Shown here piece after piece: positions 14,944-22,419 of a DNA stretch of 33,493 nucleotides (its first letter is position 1; every line of letters starts with the position of its first letter). The translations under genes and the position numbers were made by a program. The notes beneath the pieces are model-generated. The model did not search any database, was not told the DNA's origin, and was given only the letters and a program-made list of their open reading frames with translations. Origin of the DNA: a bacterium (GTDB lineage Bacteria; Chloroflexota; Dormibacteria; Aeolococcales; Bog-877); NCBI GenBank assembly GCA_021802045.1, contig JAKABB010000021.1, positions 1 to 33,493 on the forward strand. The letters run 5' to 3'.

Positions 14944-15346
14944 CCCCGGGGGTGAAGAGCCGGGCGGGGAGGTGGTGGGGCTGCAGGGCGGCGCTGGCCC
15001 CCCGGCTGGTGACCATGGTGCGCCCGCCGTCCTGCCCGACCAGCGCCACCACCACCCCGGTGGGCTGGCCGCGGACCGTGGGGCCCCGCAGGGTGATGCC
15101 TCGGCGGTGCAGGTCCTGGCGCTGGTGGCGGCCCAGCCAGTCGGCGCCGACGGCGCCGACGAAGGTGGTGTCCACCCCCAGCCGGGCCAGCCAGGCGGCA
15201 ACGTGGGCCCCCGCCCCTCCGCACTCCAGGGTGATCGTGGCCTGGGTGTCACTGTCCGCCGCCAGGGGGGTGGCCAGCCGGGCGGAGACGTCGGCCAGCA
15301 CGTCCCCGACCACCAGGACCGGGGCGTGGGGCGCCGGGGGGCGCAT
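14944..15346 (-). pseudogene. psuK: PfkB-family kinase, N-terminal part (gene split by IS607)
   Basis: ATG 15346 opens a PfkB kinase: VLVVGDVLADVSARLATPLA, ECGGAGAHVAAWLARLGVDT and FVGAVGADWLGRHQRQDLHR are the N-terminal sugar-binding and lid elements, with the GG signature of PfkB kinases. It reads to HHLPARLFTPG, then enters the insertion element and stops after seven foreign residues. The peptide therefore lacks the ATP site and the catalytic aspartate. It starts 17 bases after the psuG stop, consistent with a psuG-psuK operon. Confidence 0.9.
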
Positions 15347-15363
15347 CGTCGCGGACGGGAGGG

Positions 15364-16317
15364 TCAGGCCGGTCGCGACACGGGCGCGGGCTCGCCGGCC
15401 ACCAGGGCCGCCGCCACCGCGGCCGCCAGGCTGGCGTTGGCCAGCACCAGGTGGCGGTTGACGCGCACGCTCTCCCCACCGGTGGCCGCCTCCATGTGGC
15501 CGAGGAGGAACGGGGTCACCGCCTTGCCCCGGATCGCCCGGGCCTCCATCTCCGCCAGGGCGGCCGCCAGCAGCCGGTCGTGCCAGGCGGGGTCGAGCTG
15601 GTGGGCGGGGTCCACCGGGTTGGCCAGCAGGATGCCCGAGGGGGCCGGCTGCAGCCGGCGGGCCGCCCGGACCACCGCCGCCGCCCCGTCGGCGTCGTCG
15701 ACCGACCAGGTCAGCTCGCAGCCGGAGTCGGTGACCAGGAAGCCCGGGAAGCGGCGGGTGCGATAGCCGATGACGGGGACGCCCAGCGTCTCCAACTGCT
15801 CCAGGGTGGCGGGGACGTCGAGGACCGACTTGACCCCAGCGGCCACGACCAGCACCGGCTCCCGGCGCAGCGCCAGGAGGTCCGCCGAGACGTCCCAGCT
15901 CTCGCGGGCGCCCCGGTGGACGCCCCCCAGCCCGCCCGTCGCCATGACTCCGATCCCGGCCGCGGCGGCCAGGGTCAGGGTGGCGGCGACGGTCGTCGAC
16001 CCGTCGGCGCCGCAGGCCGCCGCTGGCGCCAGGTCTCGGTCGGAGAGCTTGATGACGGCGGGGGCGGTGGCCAGGTGCTCCAGCTCGCTGTCGGTGAGCC
16101 CGATCGTCGGGCGGCCGCCCAGGACGCCGATGGTCGCCGGGACGGCCCCGCCGGCGCGAACCGCCGCCTCCAGGGCGCGCCCGACCTCCAGGTTGACCGG
16201 TCGCGGCAGGCCGTGGGCCACGATCGCCGTCTCCAGCGCGACCACCGCCCGTCCCGCGGCCAGGGCGGCGGCCACGTCGGGGTGCAGCCGCAGCGCCGCG
16301 GGGGGAGGGGGTGGCAT
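15364..16317 (-). CDS. psuG: Pseudouridine-5'-phosphate glycosidase
   Basis: Cleaves the C-glycosidic bond of pseudouridine 5'-phosphate to uracil and ribose-5-phosphate. It has 317 residues, the family norm. Conserved blocks: [98 protein letters not shown] and the terminal [20 protein letters not shown]. The glutamate in [10 protein letters not shown] and the lysine in KLSDRD are metal/active-site candidates. ATG 16317 follows TATGGT by 6 bases. The partner kinase, needed to make the substrate, is disrupted by IS607, so PsuG may now depend on imported or RNA-derived phosphorylated substrate, or on another kinase. Confidence 0.96.
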   Translation of the reverse strand: MPPPPPAALRLHPDVAAALAAGRAVVALETAIVAHGLPRPVNLEVGRALEAAVRAGGAVPATIGVLGGRPTIGLTDSELEHLATAPAVIKLSDRDLAPAAACGADGSTTVAATLTLAAAAGIGVMATGGLGGVHRGARESWDVSADLLALRREPVLVVAAGVKSVLDVPATLEQLETLGVPVIGYRTRRFPGFLVTDSGCELTWSVDDADGAAAVVRAARRLQPAPSGILLANPVDPAHQLDPAWHDRLLAAALAEMEARAIRGKAVTPFLLGHMEAATGGESVRVNRHLVLANASLAAAVAAALVAGEPAPVSRPA

Positions 16318-16323
16318 CCGCCT

Positions 16324-16329
16324 ACCATA
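16324..16329 (-). promoter_or_regulatory. Putative -10 box of psuG (leaderless)
   Basis: TATGGT on the minus strand, 6 bases before the psuG ATG. It lies in the 60-base divergent region shared with cdd, so the two operons may be co-regulated. Confidence 0.45.
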
Positions 16330-16377
16330 CCCAACCGTGAGCAGCCCCCCCCCGCGCGCGGGCCGCCGGGCGAGCGG

Positions 16378-16791
16378 ATGACGGCCGCCATCGACTGGGC
16401 CCGGCTGCGGGCCGACGCCGAGGCGGTGGCCGCCCACGCCTACGCGCCGTACTCGGGGCTGCGGGTGGGCGCCGCGGGGCTCACCGACGGGGGCCGGATC
16501 GTGACCGGCTGCAACGTGGAGAACGCCTCCTACGGGCTCGCCCTCTGCGCCGAGTGCGGGCTGGTGTCCGCCCTGCGGGCCACCGGGGCGGAGCGGCTGG
16601 TGGCGGTCGCGGTCTGCGCTGGCGACGGCCGTCCCCTGGCGCCCTGCGGGCGCTGCCGGCAGCTGCTCTGGGAGCACGGCGGACCGACCCTGCTGCTCGA
16701 CGCGGGTGGGGACCAGGCCCCGGTGGCGCTGGCGGCGCTGCTGCCCGGCGCCTTCGACGCCGACGAGCTCGCCAGCCGCCGCGAGTCGTGA
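16378..16791 (+). CDS. cdd: Cytidine deaminase
   Basis: Deaminates cytidine and deoxycytidine to uridine and deoxyuridine. It has 137 residues, the small tetrameric form. The zinc site is complete: Cys57 with catalytic Glu59 in [10 protein letters not shown], and Cys90 and Cys93 in [24 protein letters not shown] and [11 protein letters not shown] are substrate-binding blocks. ATG 16378 is the first suitable start after the divergent promoter region. The TGA overlaps the deoA GTG (GTGA), so the two genes form one coupled operon that turns deoxycytidine into uracil and deoxyribose-1-phosphate. Confidence 0.96.
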   Translation: MTAAIDWARLRADAEAVAAHAYAPYSGLRVGAAGLTDGGRIVTGCNVENASYGLALCAECGLVSALRATGAERLVAVAVCAGDGRPLAPCGRCRQLLWEHGGPTLLLDAGGDQAPVALAALLPGAFDADELASRRES

Positions 16792-18074
16792 CCGCGACCG
16801 CCGGACCGGTGCACGCGGTCGAGCTGATCCGGGCCAAGCGCACGGGCGCGACCCTCGACCCCGGGGCCATCGAGGCGCTCCTGGCCGCCTACCTCGCCGG
16901 GTCGGTCGGCGACGAGCAGATGGCGGCGCTGCTGATGGCGATCTGCTGGCGCGGGATGACCGCACCCGAGCTCGCCGCCTGGACGGGCGCCATGGTGGCC
17001 TCCGGGGACCGCCTGGACCTCTCCGGCCTCGACCGGCCGACGGTGGACAAGCACTCCACCGGTGGCGTGGGCGACAAGGTGTCCCTGGTGCTGGCCCCGC
17101 TGGTGGCGGCCTGCGGGGCGGCCGTGCCGCAGATGTCGGGCCGTGGCCTGGGCCACACCGGCGGGACCCTGGACAAGCTGGAGGCGATCCCCGGCTGGCG
17201 CTCGGACCTGACCCCGGACGAGGTGATCCGCCAGCTGGAGCGCGTCGGCTGCGTGATCTGCGCCGCCGGACCGCGGCTGGCCCCCGCCGACCGGCGCCTG
17301 TACGCCCTGCGGGACGTGACCGGGACGGTGGAGTCGATCCCGCTGATCGCCAGCTCGATCATGTCCAAGAAGGTGGCCGAGGGGACGGGGGCTCTCCTCC
17401 TCGACGTCAAGGTGGGCACCGGGGCCTTCATGCCCGACCGCGACCAGGCCCGGGAGCTGGCCCTCACCATGATCCGGCTGGGGGGTGACTACGGAGTGCG
17501 CACGGCGGCCCTGCTCACCGCCATGGACGCGCCCCTCGGTCGGGCGGTGGGCAATGCGGTGGAGGTCGCCGAGGCCGTGGAGCTGCTCCAGGGTGCCGGC
17601 CCGGCCGACCTGCGGGGCCTGGTCCTGGCCGAGGCCCGGGCCATGCTGGAGCTGGTGGGGATCGAGGCCGACCCGGCGGCGGCGCTCGATGACGGCCGGG
17701 CGCTGGCCACCTTCCGGGCCATGGTCCGGGCCCAGGGCGGCGACCCCGACGCGCCGCTGCCCCGGGGGACGTCCCTGGGCACGGTGGACGCCGACCGCAC
17801 GGGCGTCCTGCAGCAGCTGGACGCCCGTGCGGTGGGGGTCGCGGCCTGGCGGCTCGGGGCGGGGCGCTCGCGCCCGGGCGAGCGGGTCTCGCCGGCGGCG
17901 GGGATCCTGTGCCGGGTCAAGCCGGGCGAGCCGGTGGCGGCGGGGGAACCGGTGCTGGAGCTGTTCGGCGACGACCCGGCACGCGTGGCGGGGGCGCTGG
18001 ACGCGCTCCGGGGCACGGTCGTGGTCGGCGCTGAGCCCATGAGCGCGCCCCAGCAGATCCTTGAGCGGCTGTGA
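16788..18074 (+). CDS. deoA: Thymidine/pyrimidine-nucleoside phosphorylase
   Basis: Phosphorolysis of thymidine, deoxyuridine and possibly uridine to base plus (deoxy)ribose-1-phosphate. It has 428 residues, in the usual 430-440 range. The family signature [16 protein letters not shown] lies at 117-132 and the phosphate loop [13 protein letters not shown] at 88-100; [11 protein letters not shown] and [10 protein letters not shown] are the base-contact blocks. The C-terminal PYNP domain ([20 protein letters not shown]) is present. GTG 16788 is chosen because it overlaps the cdd stop by 4 bases and gives the right N-terminus ([13 protein letters not shown]). Whether it accepts uridine as well as thymidine cannot be told from sequence by eye. 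Confidence 0.95.
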   Translation: MTATAGPVHAVELIRAKRTGATLDPGAIEALLAAYLAGSVGDEQMAALLMAICWRGMTAPELAAWTGAMVASGDRLDLSGLDRPTVDKHSTGGVGDKVSLVLAPLVAACGAAVPQMSGRGLGHTGGTLDKLEAIPGWRSDLTPDEVIRQLERVGCVICAAGPRLAPADRRLYALRDVTGTVESIPLIASSIMSKKVAEGTGALLLDVKVGTGAFMPDRDQARELALTMIRLGGDYGVRTAALLTAMDAPLGRAVGNAVEVAEAVELLQGAGPADLRGLVLAEARAMLELVGIEADPAAALDDGRALATFRAMVRAQGGDPDAPLPRGTSLGTVDADRTGVLQQLDARAVGVAAWRLGAGRSRPGERVSPAAGILCRVKPGEPVAAGEPVLELFGDDPARVAGALDALRGTVVVGAEPMSAPQQILERL

Positions 18075-18176
18075 CCCGGACCGGCCGCGCGGGGCCACCA
18101 CGCCGGTGTTCAGGTCGGGCCACGGCTGACGGGGGGGTGCGTCGCGGTGGCAACGCGTCGCTGGCGGATGGCTGGA

Positions 18177-18575
18177 TCAGCCAGCGGTCGCCCGGGGCAG
18201 CTCGACGCGGAGATCGTGCATCGGGAAGTCGCTGACGTTGTGCGTGAGCAGGACCGCCCCGTGGGCTCTGGCCGTGCCGGCCACCAGCGCATCGGCGGTG
18301 TGGATCGTCCGCCCCCTCCTGGCGAAGTCGGCCTGATAGCGCCCGGCCCGGCGGGCTGCCTCTCGGTTGGTGGGCAGGAACCGGAGGGCGTCGAGAAAGG
18401 CGGCTCCTCGCTGGCGCTCCTTCGCCCGCAGGCCTCGCTCCACCTCGGCGACGTTCACGCACGTGGTCGCCAGGGTGTGACCCTCCGCCAGCCGGCCCCG
18501 GAGGTCGGACGCGATCGCGGGCAGGTCCCGGAGGTAGCCGATCAGCACGGTGGAGTCCAGGACGTAGACGGTCAG
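18177..18575 (-). CDS. vapC: VapC-type PIN-domain toxin
   Basis: Second PIN toxin. From the proposed start it has 132 residues: VYVLDSTVLIGYLRDLPAI with Asp7, NVAEVERGL with Glu44, HTADALVAGTARAHG with Asp95, and LLTHNVSDF with the last acidic position, all PIN active-site residues. The start is uncertain. A GTG at 18611 is in frame but would overlap the antitoxin by 40 bases. A CTG at 18575, overlapping the antitoxin stop (CTGA) and preceded by GAGGAGG with 4 bases of spacing, places the start just before the first PIN strand, so I prefer it. It differs in subtype from the toxin at 5629. Confidence 0.88.
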   Translation of the reverse strand: MTVYVLDSTVLIGYLRDLPAIASDLRGRLAEGHTLATTCVNVAEVERGLRAKERQRGAAFLDALRFLPTNREAARRAGRYQADFARRGRTIHTADALVAGTARAHGAVLLTHNVSDFPMHDLRVELPRATAG

Positions 18576-18817
18576 GACGCCTCCTCGGTCCGGCGCTGGG
18601 CGCGCACCCACTCGTTGATCGAGGCCTGGTCCGCAAACTCGGGGTAGTCGGTTGCCCGCACGACCCCGGCGGTTGAGGCCAGGGCGTGCTCAAGCCGCAG
18701 GCGTTCCAGCTTCTCGCGGGCGGCCACTTCGAGGAAGCGGCTCCGCCCGCGCGGGCCCACCAGGTGGTCGATGGCTTCCATGACCTGGTCGTCGACGATC
18801 ACGTGAGTTCGTGCCAT
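18572..18817 (-). CDS. vapB: VapB-like antitoxin (ribbon-helix-helix)
   Basis: Antitoxin for the PIN toxin downstream. From ATG 18817 it has 81 residues: MARTHVIVDDQVMEAIDHLV, then GPRGRSRFLEVAAREKLERL, a typical ribbon-helix-helix start with the GxRGRSRFL helix turn. The C-terminal half, DYPEFADQASINEWVRAQRR, is the toxin-binding tail. Two further in-frame ATGs lie upstream at 18832 and 18844, one in each copy of a 12-base tandem repeat. The family N-terminus and an AGAGAGG stretch favour 18817. TAGAGT at 18853-18848 is a possible -10 box. Confidence 0.85.
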   Translation of the reverse strand: MARTHVIVDDQVMEAIDHLVGPRGRSRFLEVAAREKLERLRLEHALASTAGVVRATDYPEFADQASINEWVRAQRRTEEAS

Positions 18818-18828
18818 CGCCTCTCTTC

Positions 18829-18852
18829 TCATCCCACTCTTCATCCCACTCT
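18829..18852. repeat. 12-base tandem duplication at the vapB start
   Basis: TCATCCCACTCT is repeated exactly, at 18829-18840 and 18841-18852. On the minus strand each copy carries AGAGTGGGATGA with an in-frame ATG, so the repeat duplicates a start codon and may be an antitoxin operator. Confidence 0.7.
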
Positions 18853-19019
18853 ACCAGTGAGGAGCCCCCGGGCGGCGTGGCCGGATCCCCTGCCGGGCCC
18901 CCCGCGGCCGCGTGCTCGCGGCTGGCAGGACGCCGTCCCGGTGCTCTGGGGTGGGGGCGGGCGGTATCGAGGAGGCCCCGCCCGTGCCGGGGAGCGCCCC
19001 CCCTGCGGCCGCAGCCGAC

Positions 19020-19580
19020 CTACGTCAGCGCCCGGCGCATCTCGAGCACGTCAACCCCGGGCTGGTTGCGCAGCGGTTTGCGGGCGCCCGTCAGCCGGAA
19101 TCCGACTCTCTCGTAGAACCGCCGCGCCCGCGGGTTGACCTCTGACACCTTCAGCCGCACCGCTGCCGCACCGTCGCCCTGCGCCCACCCGCACACGGCC
19201 GCGACCAGCTGCGCGGCCGCGCCGGTGCCGCGACACGAGGGGGCGACCCACATCGACACCAGCTCTCGGCTGCCGGGATCCGCCGCGTCACCCGGAAGGC
19301 CGGCGACCACCCCCACGACCGCGTCGCCGTGGTGGGCGACGAACCAGGCCGTGCGGACCACGGAGGCCCGCCAGAACTCGTCGCCGCGGGCGGCGGTCTC
19401 GGTGTGGGTCGCGCCGAAGGCGTGGGGCGCGTCGCGCAGGGCCCGCTGGCGGACCTCGCGCAGCAGCGGCCACTCCGTGCCATCGAGCCGGCGCACGGCG
19501 TGGACCGTCCGGCCCGTGCCCTCGGAGTCCTGAGGGTGTTCCAACCCGAGCGCCTCCTGCCGGTCCAGCCCGGCGGTCAT
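19020..19580 (-). CDS. GNAT-family N-acetyltransferase
   Basis: Acetyl-CoA-dependent acetyltransferase, acceptor unknown. It has 186 residues. The domain runs from VHAVRRLDGTEWPLLREVRQ through FVAHHGDAVVGVVAGLPGD, ELVSMWVAPSCRGTGAAAQL (the R-x-x-G-x-G/A acetyl-CoA loop) to VSEVNPRARRFYERVGFRL, which is typical of the C-terminal strand and helix. It starts with a 4-base overlap to the PP2C stop, so it is part of the long nucleoside-uptake operon and likely coupled to the phosphatase. The first 25 residues are poorly conserved. The linkage to a phosphatase is unexplained. Confidence 0.9.
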   Translation of the reverse strand: MTAGLDRQEALGLEHPQDSEGTGRTVHAVRRLDGTEWPLLREVRQRALRDAPHAFGATHTETAARGDEFWRASVVRTAWFVAHHGDAVVGVVAGLPGDAADPGSRELVSMWVAPSCRGTGAAAQLVAAVCGWAQGDGAAAVRLKVSEVNPRARRFYERVGFRLTGARKPLRNQPGVDVLEMRRALT

Positions 19581-20242
19581 CCCAGGAAGATCACCAGCGC
19601 CGTCCGGTCGTCAACCTTGCGGGCCACCCGCACCAGGGCCTCCGCGGCCGCCTGGGGATCGGGCCCGGTCAACGCGGCGGCCAGGTCCTCGGGCGTCAGC
19701 AGGTCTGGGGCAAAGTCGCCGGTGATGCCGTCGGTGACCAGCAGCACCCGGTCGCCGGCTTCGGCCGACAGCGTGCCCCGCTGCCGCACCACGCTGGTGG
19801 CGGGCCAGGGCCGGCCGTGGCCCAGGTAGTTGTCCAGGACGTTCCCCTCGCCCTCGTCCCGGGTGACCTGGACCAGCGGCCCGCCGATCGGCTGCCGGTA
19901 GAGGCGCGAGTCGCCGACCGACACGTAGTGCAGCTGGGGCCCGATGATCCAGGCCACCGTGGCGGTGGTGGCGCCGGTGATGGTGGCGCCGATGGCCCGG
20001 TCGGCCTCCTCGCAGCCGCGGACCAGGGCGTCGAGCGGGGCCAGCGGCTGCTCGCGGCACGCCCGGGCGATGACGTCCGCGGCGAGTTGGGCGGCCCGAC
20101 CGCTGTCCCTGAACTCACCGACCCCGTCGAAGACGCCGAACAGCCCGAGGACGGAGTCGACCAGGGCGCGGTCCTGCCCGTGCCGGGCCAGCTGGGCGCA
20201 CCCGACCCGCAGGGTCACGGTCGCCGGTGGCGGCTCGGGCAC
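19577..20242 (-). CDS. PP2C-type (PPM) serine/threonine phosphatase
   Basis: Metal-dependent protein phosphatase. It has 221 residues, compact for the family (about 240). Motifs: GQDRAL in place of the usual N-x-D motif 1, GLFGVFDGVGEFRDSGRAA (motif 2, normally DGhGG), LHYVSVGDSRLYR, VLLVTDGITGDFAP and the final DDRTALVIFLG. All metal-binding aspartates expected at these motifs are seen. It lies 31 bases after the purine nucleoside phosphorylase gene and overlaps the GNAT gene by 4 bases. A protein phosphatase in a nucleoside uptake operon suggests a link to regulation, but its target cannot be deduced. Confidence 0.9.
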   Translation of the reverse strand: MPEPPPATVTLRVGCAQLARHGQDRALVDSVLGLFGVFDGVGEFRDSGRAAQLAADVIARACREQPLAPLDALVRGCEEADRAIGATITGATTATVAWIIGPQLHYVSVGDSRLYRQPIGGPLVQVTRDEGEGNVLDNYLGHGRPWPATSVVRQRGTLSAEAGDRVLLVTDGITGDFAPDLLTPEDLAAALTGPDPQAAAEALVRVARKVDDRTALVIFLG

Positions 20243-20273
20243 GGCCGGGCCCTGGCGGCGCGAGCGGTCGCCG

Positions 20274-21140
20274 TCAGGGCCGCGATGATGGGCCCGTCCG
20301 CTCCCCGGTGGCGGGGAGCGCGCGCAGGACCGCCGCCAGCAGGAGGCCGAGGGAGCCGGCGGCGTCCCGGCCCACCGCCAGCACCTCGTCGGCGTCGACC
20401 CCGGCCGGGGCCAGGCCGCTGGCCAGGTTGGTCACCAGGGAGAGCCCCAGCACCCGGGCCCCGAGGTGGTGGGCGGCGATCGCCTCCAGGGCGGTCGACA
20501 TGCCGACCAGGTCGGCCCCCTGCCGGCGCAGCATCGACACCTCGGCCGGGGTCTCGAACTGCGGCCCGGCGACGGCGGCGTACACGCCCTCGCCCACCGA
20601 CGGGTCGATGCCGCGGACCACGGCCCGCAGCTCCGGGTCGTAGAGCCGGCTCAGGTCGACGAACCGACCGGGGAGGGGCGGCGGTGGGGGGGCGCCGGTC
20701 AGCGGCGAGGCGCCGGTGAGGTTGATCTGGTCGGCGATCAGGACCGGGCGCCCCACCTCGAGGTCCGGCCGCAGCGCCCCGGCGGCGTTGGTGAGGACGA
20801 CCGTCCGTGCCCCCGCCAGCACCAGGGCGCGGACCCCGTGGACCACCGCCGCCGCCCCGTGCCCCTCGTAGAGGTGGACCCGGCCCGAGAGCGTGGCCAC
20901 CAGCTCGGGCCCGACCCGGCTCGCCCGCAGCAGCCCGGTGTGCCCGGGGGCGGTGGGGGCGGCGACCCCCAGGAGCTCCGCCGCCGGCCGCTCCAGCTCG
21001 GCCGGTCCCAGGGCATCGGCCACCGCCGCCCAGCCGGAGCCCAGGACCACCGCCACCGAGGGGCTCCGGCCCAGCCGCTCGCGCAGCCGGGCCCCCGCCG
21101 CCTGCGCGGCCTCGAGGGGGTGGCGGTCCTGGCTCACCAC
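20274..21140 (-). CDS. punA: Purine nucleoside phosphorylase
   Basis: Phosphorolysis of inosine and guanosine (and deoxy forms) to the base plus (deoxy)ribose-1-phosphate. It has 288 residues, the trimeric PNP length. Family blocks: SVAVVLGSGWAAVADAL (phosphate loop), ATLSGRVHLYEGHG, VVLTNAAGALRPDLEVG, LIADQINLTG, YAAVAGPQFETPAEVSMLRR with the base-binding Glu, ADLVGMSTALEAIAAHHLG and LSLVTNLASGLAP with the Asn that contacts purine N7 in 6-oxopurine-specific enzymes. It starts 4 bases after the permease stop, so it is the intracellular first step for nucleosides brought in by the importer upstream. Confidence 0.95.
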   Translation of the reverse strand: MVSQDRHPLEAAQAAGARLRERLGRSPSVAVVLGSGWAAVADALGPAELERPAAELLGVAAPTAPGHTGLLRASRVGPELVATLSGRVHLYEGHGAAAVVHGVRALVLAGARTVVLTNAAGALRPDLEVGRPVLIADQINLTGASPLTGAPPPPPLPGRFVDLSRLYDPELRAVVRGIDPSVGEGVYAAVAGPQFETPAEVSMLRRQGADLVGMSTALEAIAAHHLGARVLGLSLVTNLASGLAPAGVDADEVLAVGRDAAGSLGLLLAAVLRALPATGERTGPSSRP

Positions 21141-21144
21141 CGGG

Positions 21145-22419
21145 TCACTCGCGCCGGTACGGCATCCCGTCGGCGCCGGGCGGCCGCACCCGGCCCACCA
21201 GGCCGGCGACGGCGATGATCGTGGCCACGTACGGCGCCATCAGCAGGAAGGGCGAGGGGATCGGCACGTTCAGGACCGCCAGCACGCTCTGCAGCGAGTC
21301 GGCGAACCCGAACAGGAGGGCGGCCGACGCCGCCCACAGGGGCTTCCACCGTCCGAAGATCATCGCCGCCAGGGCCACGAAGCCCAGTCCCGCCGACATG
21401 TCCTGGGTGAACTCGCCGGTGGAGCCGATGGAGAGCGCCGCCCCCCCCAGGCCACCGATGGCCCCGCCCAGGATGACGTTGCGGTAGCGGATGAGGAGCA
21501 CCGAGATCCCGACGGTGTCGGCGGCCCGGGGGTGCTCCCCGACGGCGCGGACCCGCAGCCCCCAGCGGGTGTGGAAGAGGCCGATCTGGATGATGGCCAG
21601 GAGCGCCAGCGCCAGGTACAGGAAGATGTTCTGGTCGAAGAGGATCGGCCCCAGCACCGGGATCCGGTCCAGCACCGGCACCGCGATGTTGGGGAAGATC
21701 TGCGGGCTGTTGAGGGTCGCCTGGTTGGGGGTCAGCACCTGCAGGTCGAGGAAGGCGGTCAGCCCGGTGGCGAAGGTCACGATGACGATGCCGACGATGA
21801 TCTGGTCGGCGTGGTAGCGCAGGCACAAGAAGGCCAGCATCGCCCCCAGGAGCGCCCCCGCGGCGGCGCCCGCCAGCATCCCCAGCCAGAGGTTGCCGCT
21901 GACGGAGCCGATCATGGCGCCGAGGAAGGCCCCGGCGAGGAACTGCCCCTCGATGGCGATGTTGATGACCCCCGAGCGCTCGCACATCACCCCCGACAGG
22001 GAGCCGAAGATGAGCGGGACGGAGTCCACCAGGGTGCTGGCCAGCATGCCCTCCAGGCTGAGGTCCGCCCCCCGGGCCGCCCAGATGACGAACGCCAGGC
22101 CGAACGCGACCAGCCCGGCGGCGAGCAGGGCGTAGGTCCCGCGGGCCCCCCGGCGCAGGGCCAGGACCAGCCCCAGGGCGACGCAGATCGCGGCCAGGAC
22201 CGCGGTCGTCTCCCGCACCGGCACCGCGGGCACCGGCAGGGGCAGCGCGGGGGCCGAGTTCAGGTCCAGGTGGGTCACCACCCCGGCCGGGACGTGGGCG
22301 GCGAAGGCGTACCCGGCCAGCAGGCCGAGGGCCACCAGGAAGCCCCCGAGCCAGCGCCGCCGCCGGTCGGTGCCGGCGGTGGCGGCCGCGGGGACCACGC
22401 CCCAGGCCATCTCGCTCAT
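21145..22419 (-). CDS. nupQ: Nucleoside ABC transporter permease 2 (NupQ/YufQ-like)
   Basis: Second integral membrane subunit of a BMP-dependent nucleoside importer. It has 424 residues, longer than the usual 300-320 because of an N-terminal extension with extra membrane segments (about residues 20-120). The conserved core begins LEGMLASTLVDSVPLIFGSL, SGVMCERSGVINIAIEGQFL (family hallmark) and continues with FHTRWGLRVRAVGEHPRAAD, where the EHPxAAD motif contacts the ATPase, then GGAIGGLGGAALSIG. ATG 22419 overlaps the stop of the first permease by 4 bases. Gene symbol is by analogy with Bacillus subtilis NupNOPQ. Confidence 0.93.
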   Translation of the reverse strand: MSEMAWGVVPAAATAGTDRRRRWLGGFLVALGLLAGYAFAAHVPAGVVTHLDLNSAPALPLPVPAVPVRETTAVLAAICVALGLVLALRRGARGTYALLAAGLVAFGLAFVIWAARGADLSLEGMLASTLVDSVPLIFGSLSGVMCERSGVINIAIEGQFLAGAFLGAMIGSVSGNLWLGMLAGAAAGALLGAMLAFLCLRYHADQIIVGIVIVTFATGLTAFLDLQVLTPNQATLNSPQIFPNIAVPVLDRIPVLGPILFDQNIFLYLALALLAIIQIGLFHTRWGLRVRAVGEHPRAADTVGISVLLIRYRNVILGGAIGGLGGAALSIGSTGEFTQDMSAGLGFVALAAMIFGRWKPLWAASAALLFGFADSLQSVLAVLNVPIPSPFLLMAPYVATIIAVAGLVGRVRPPGADGMPYRRE

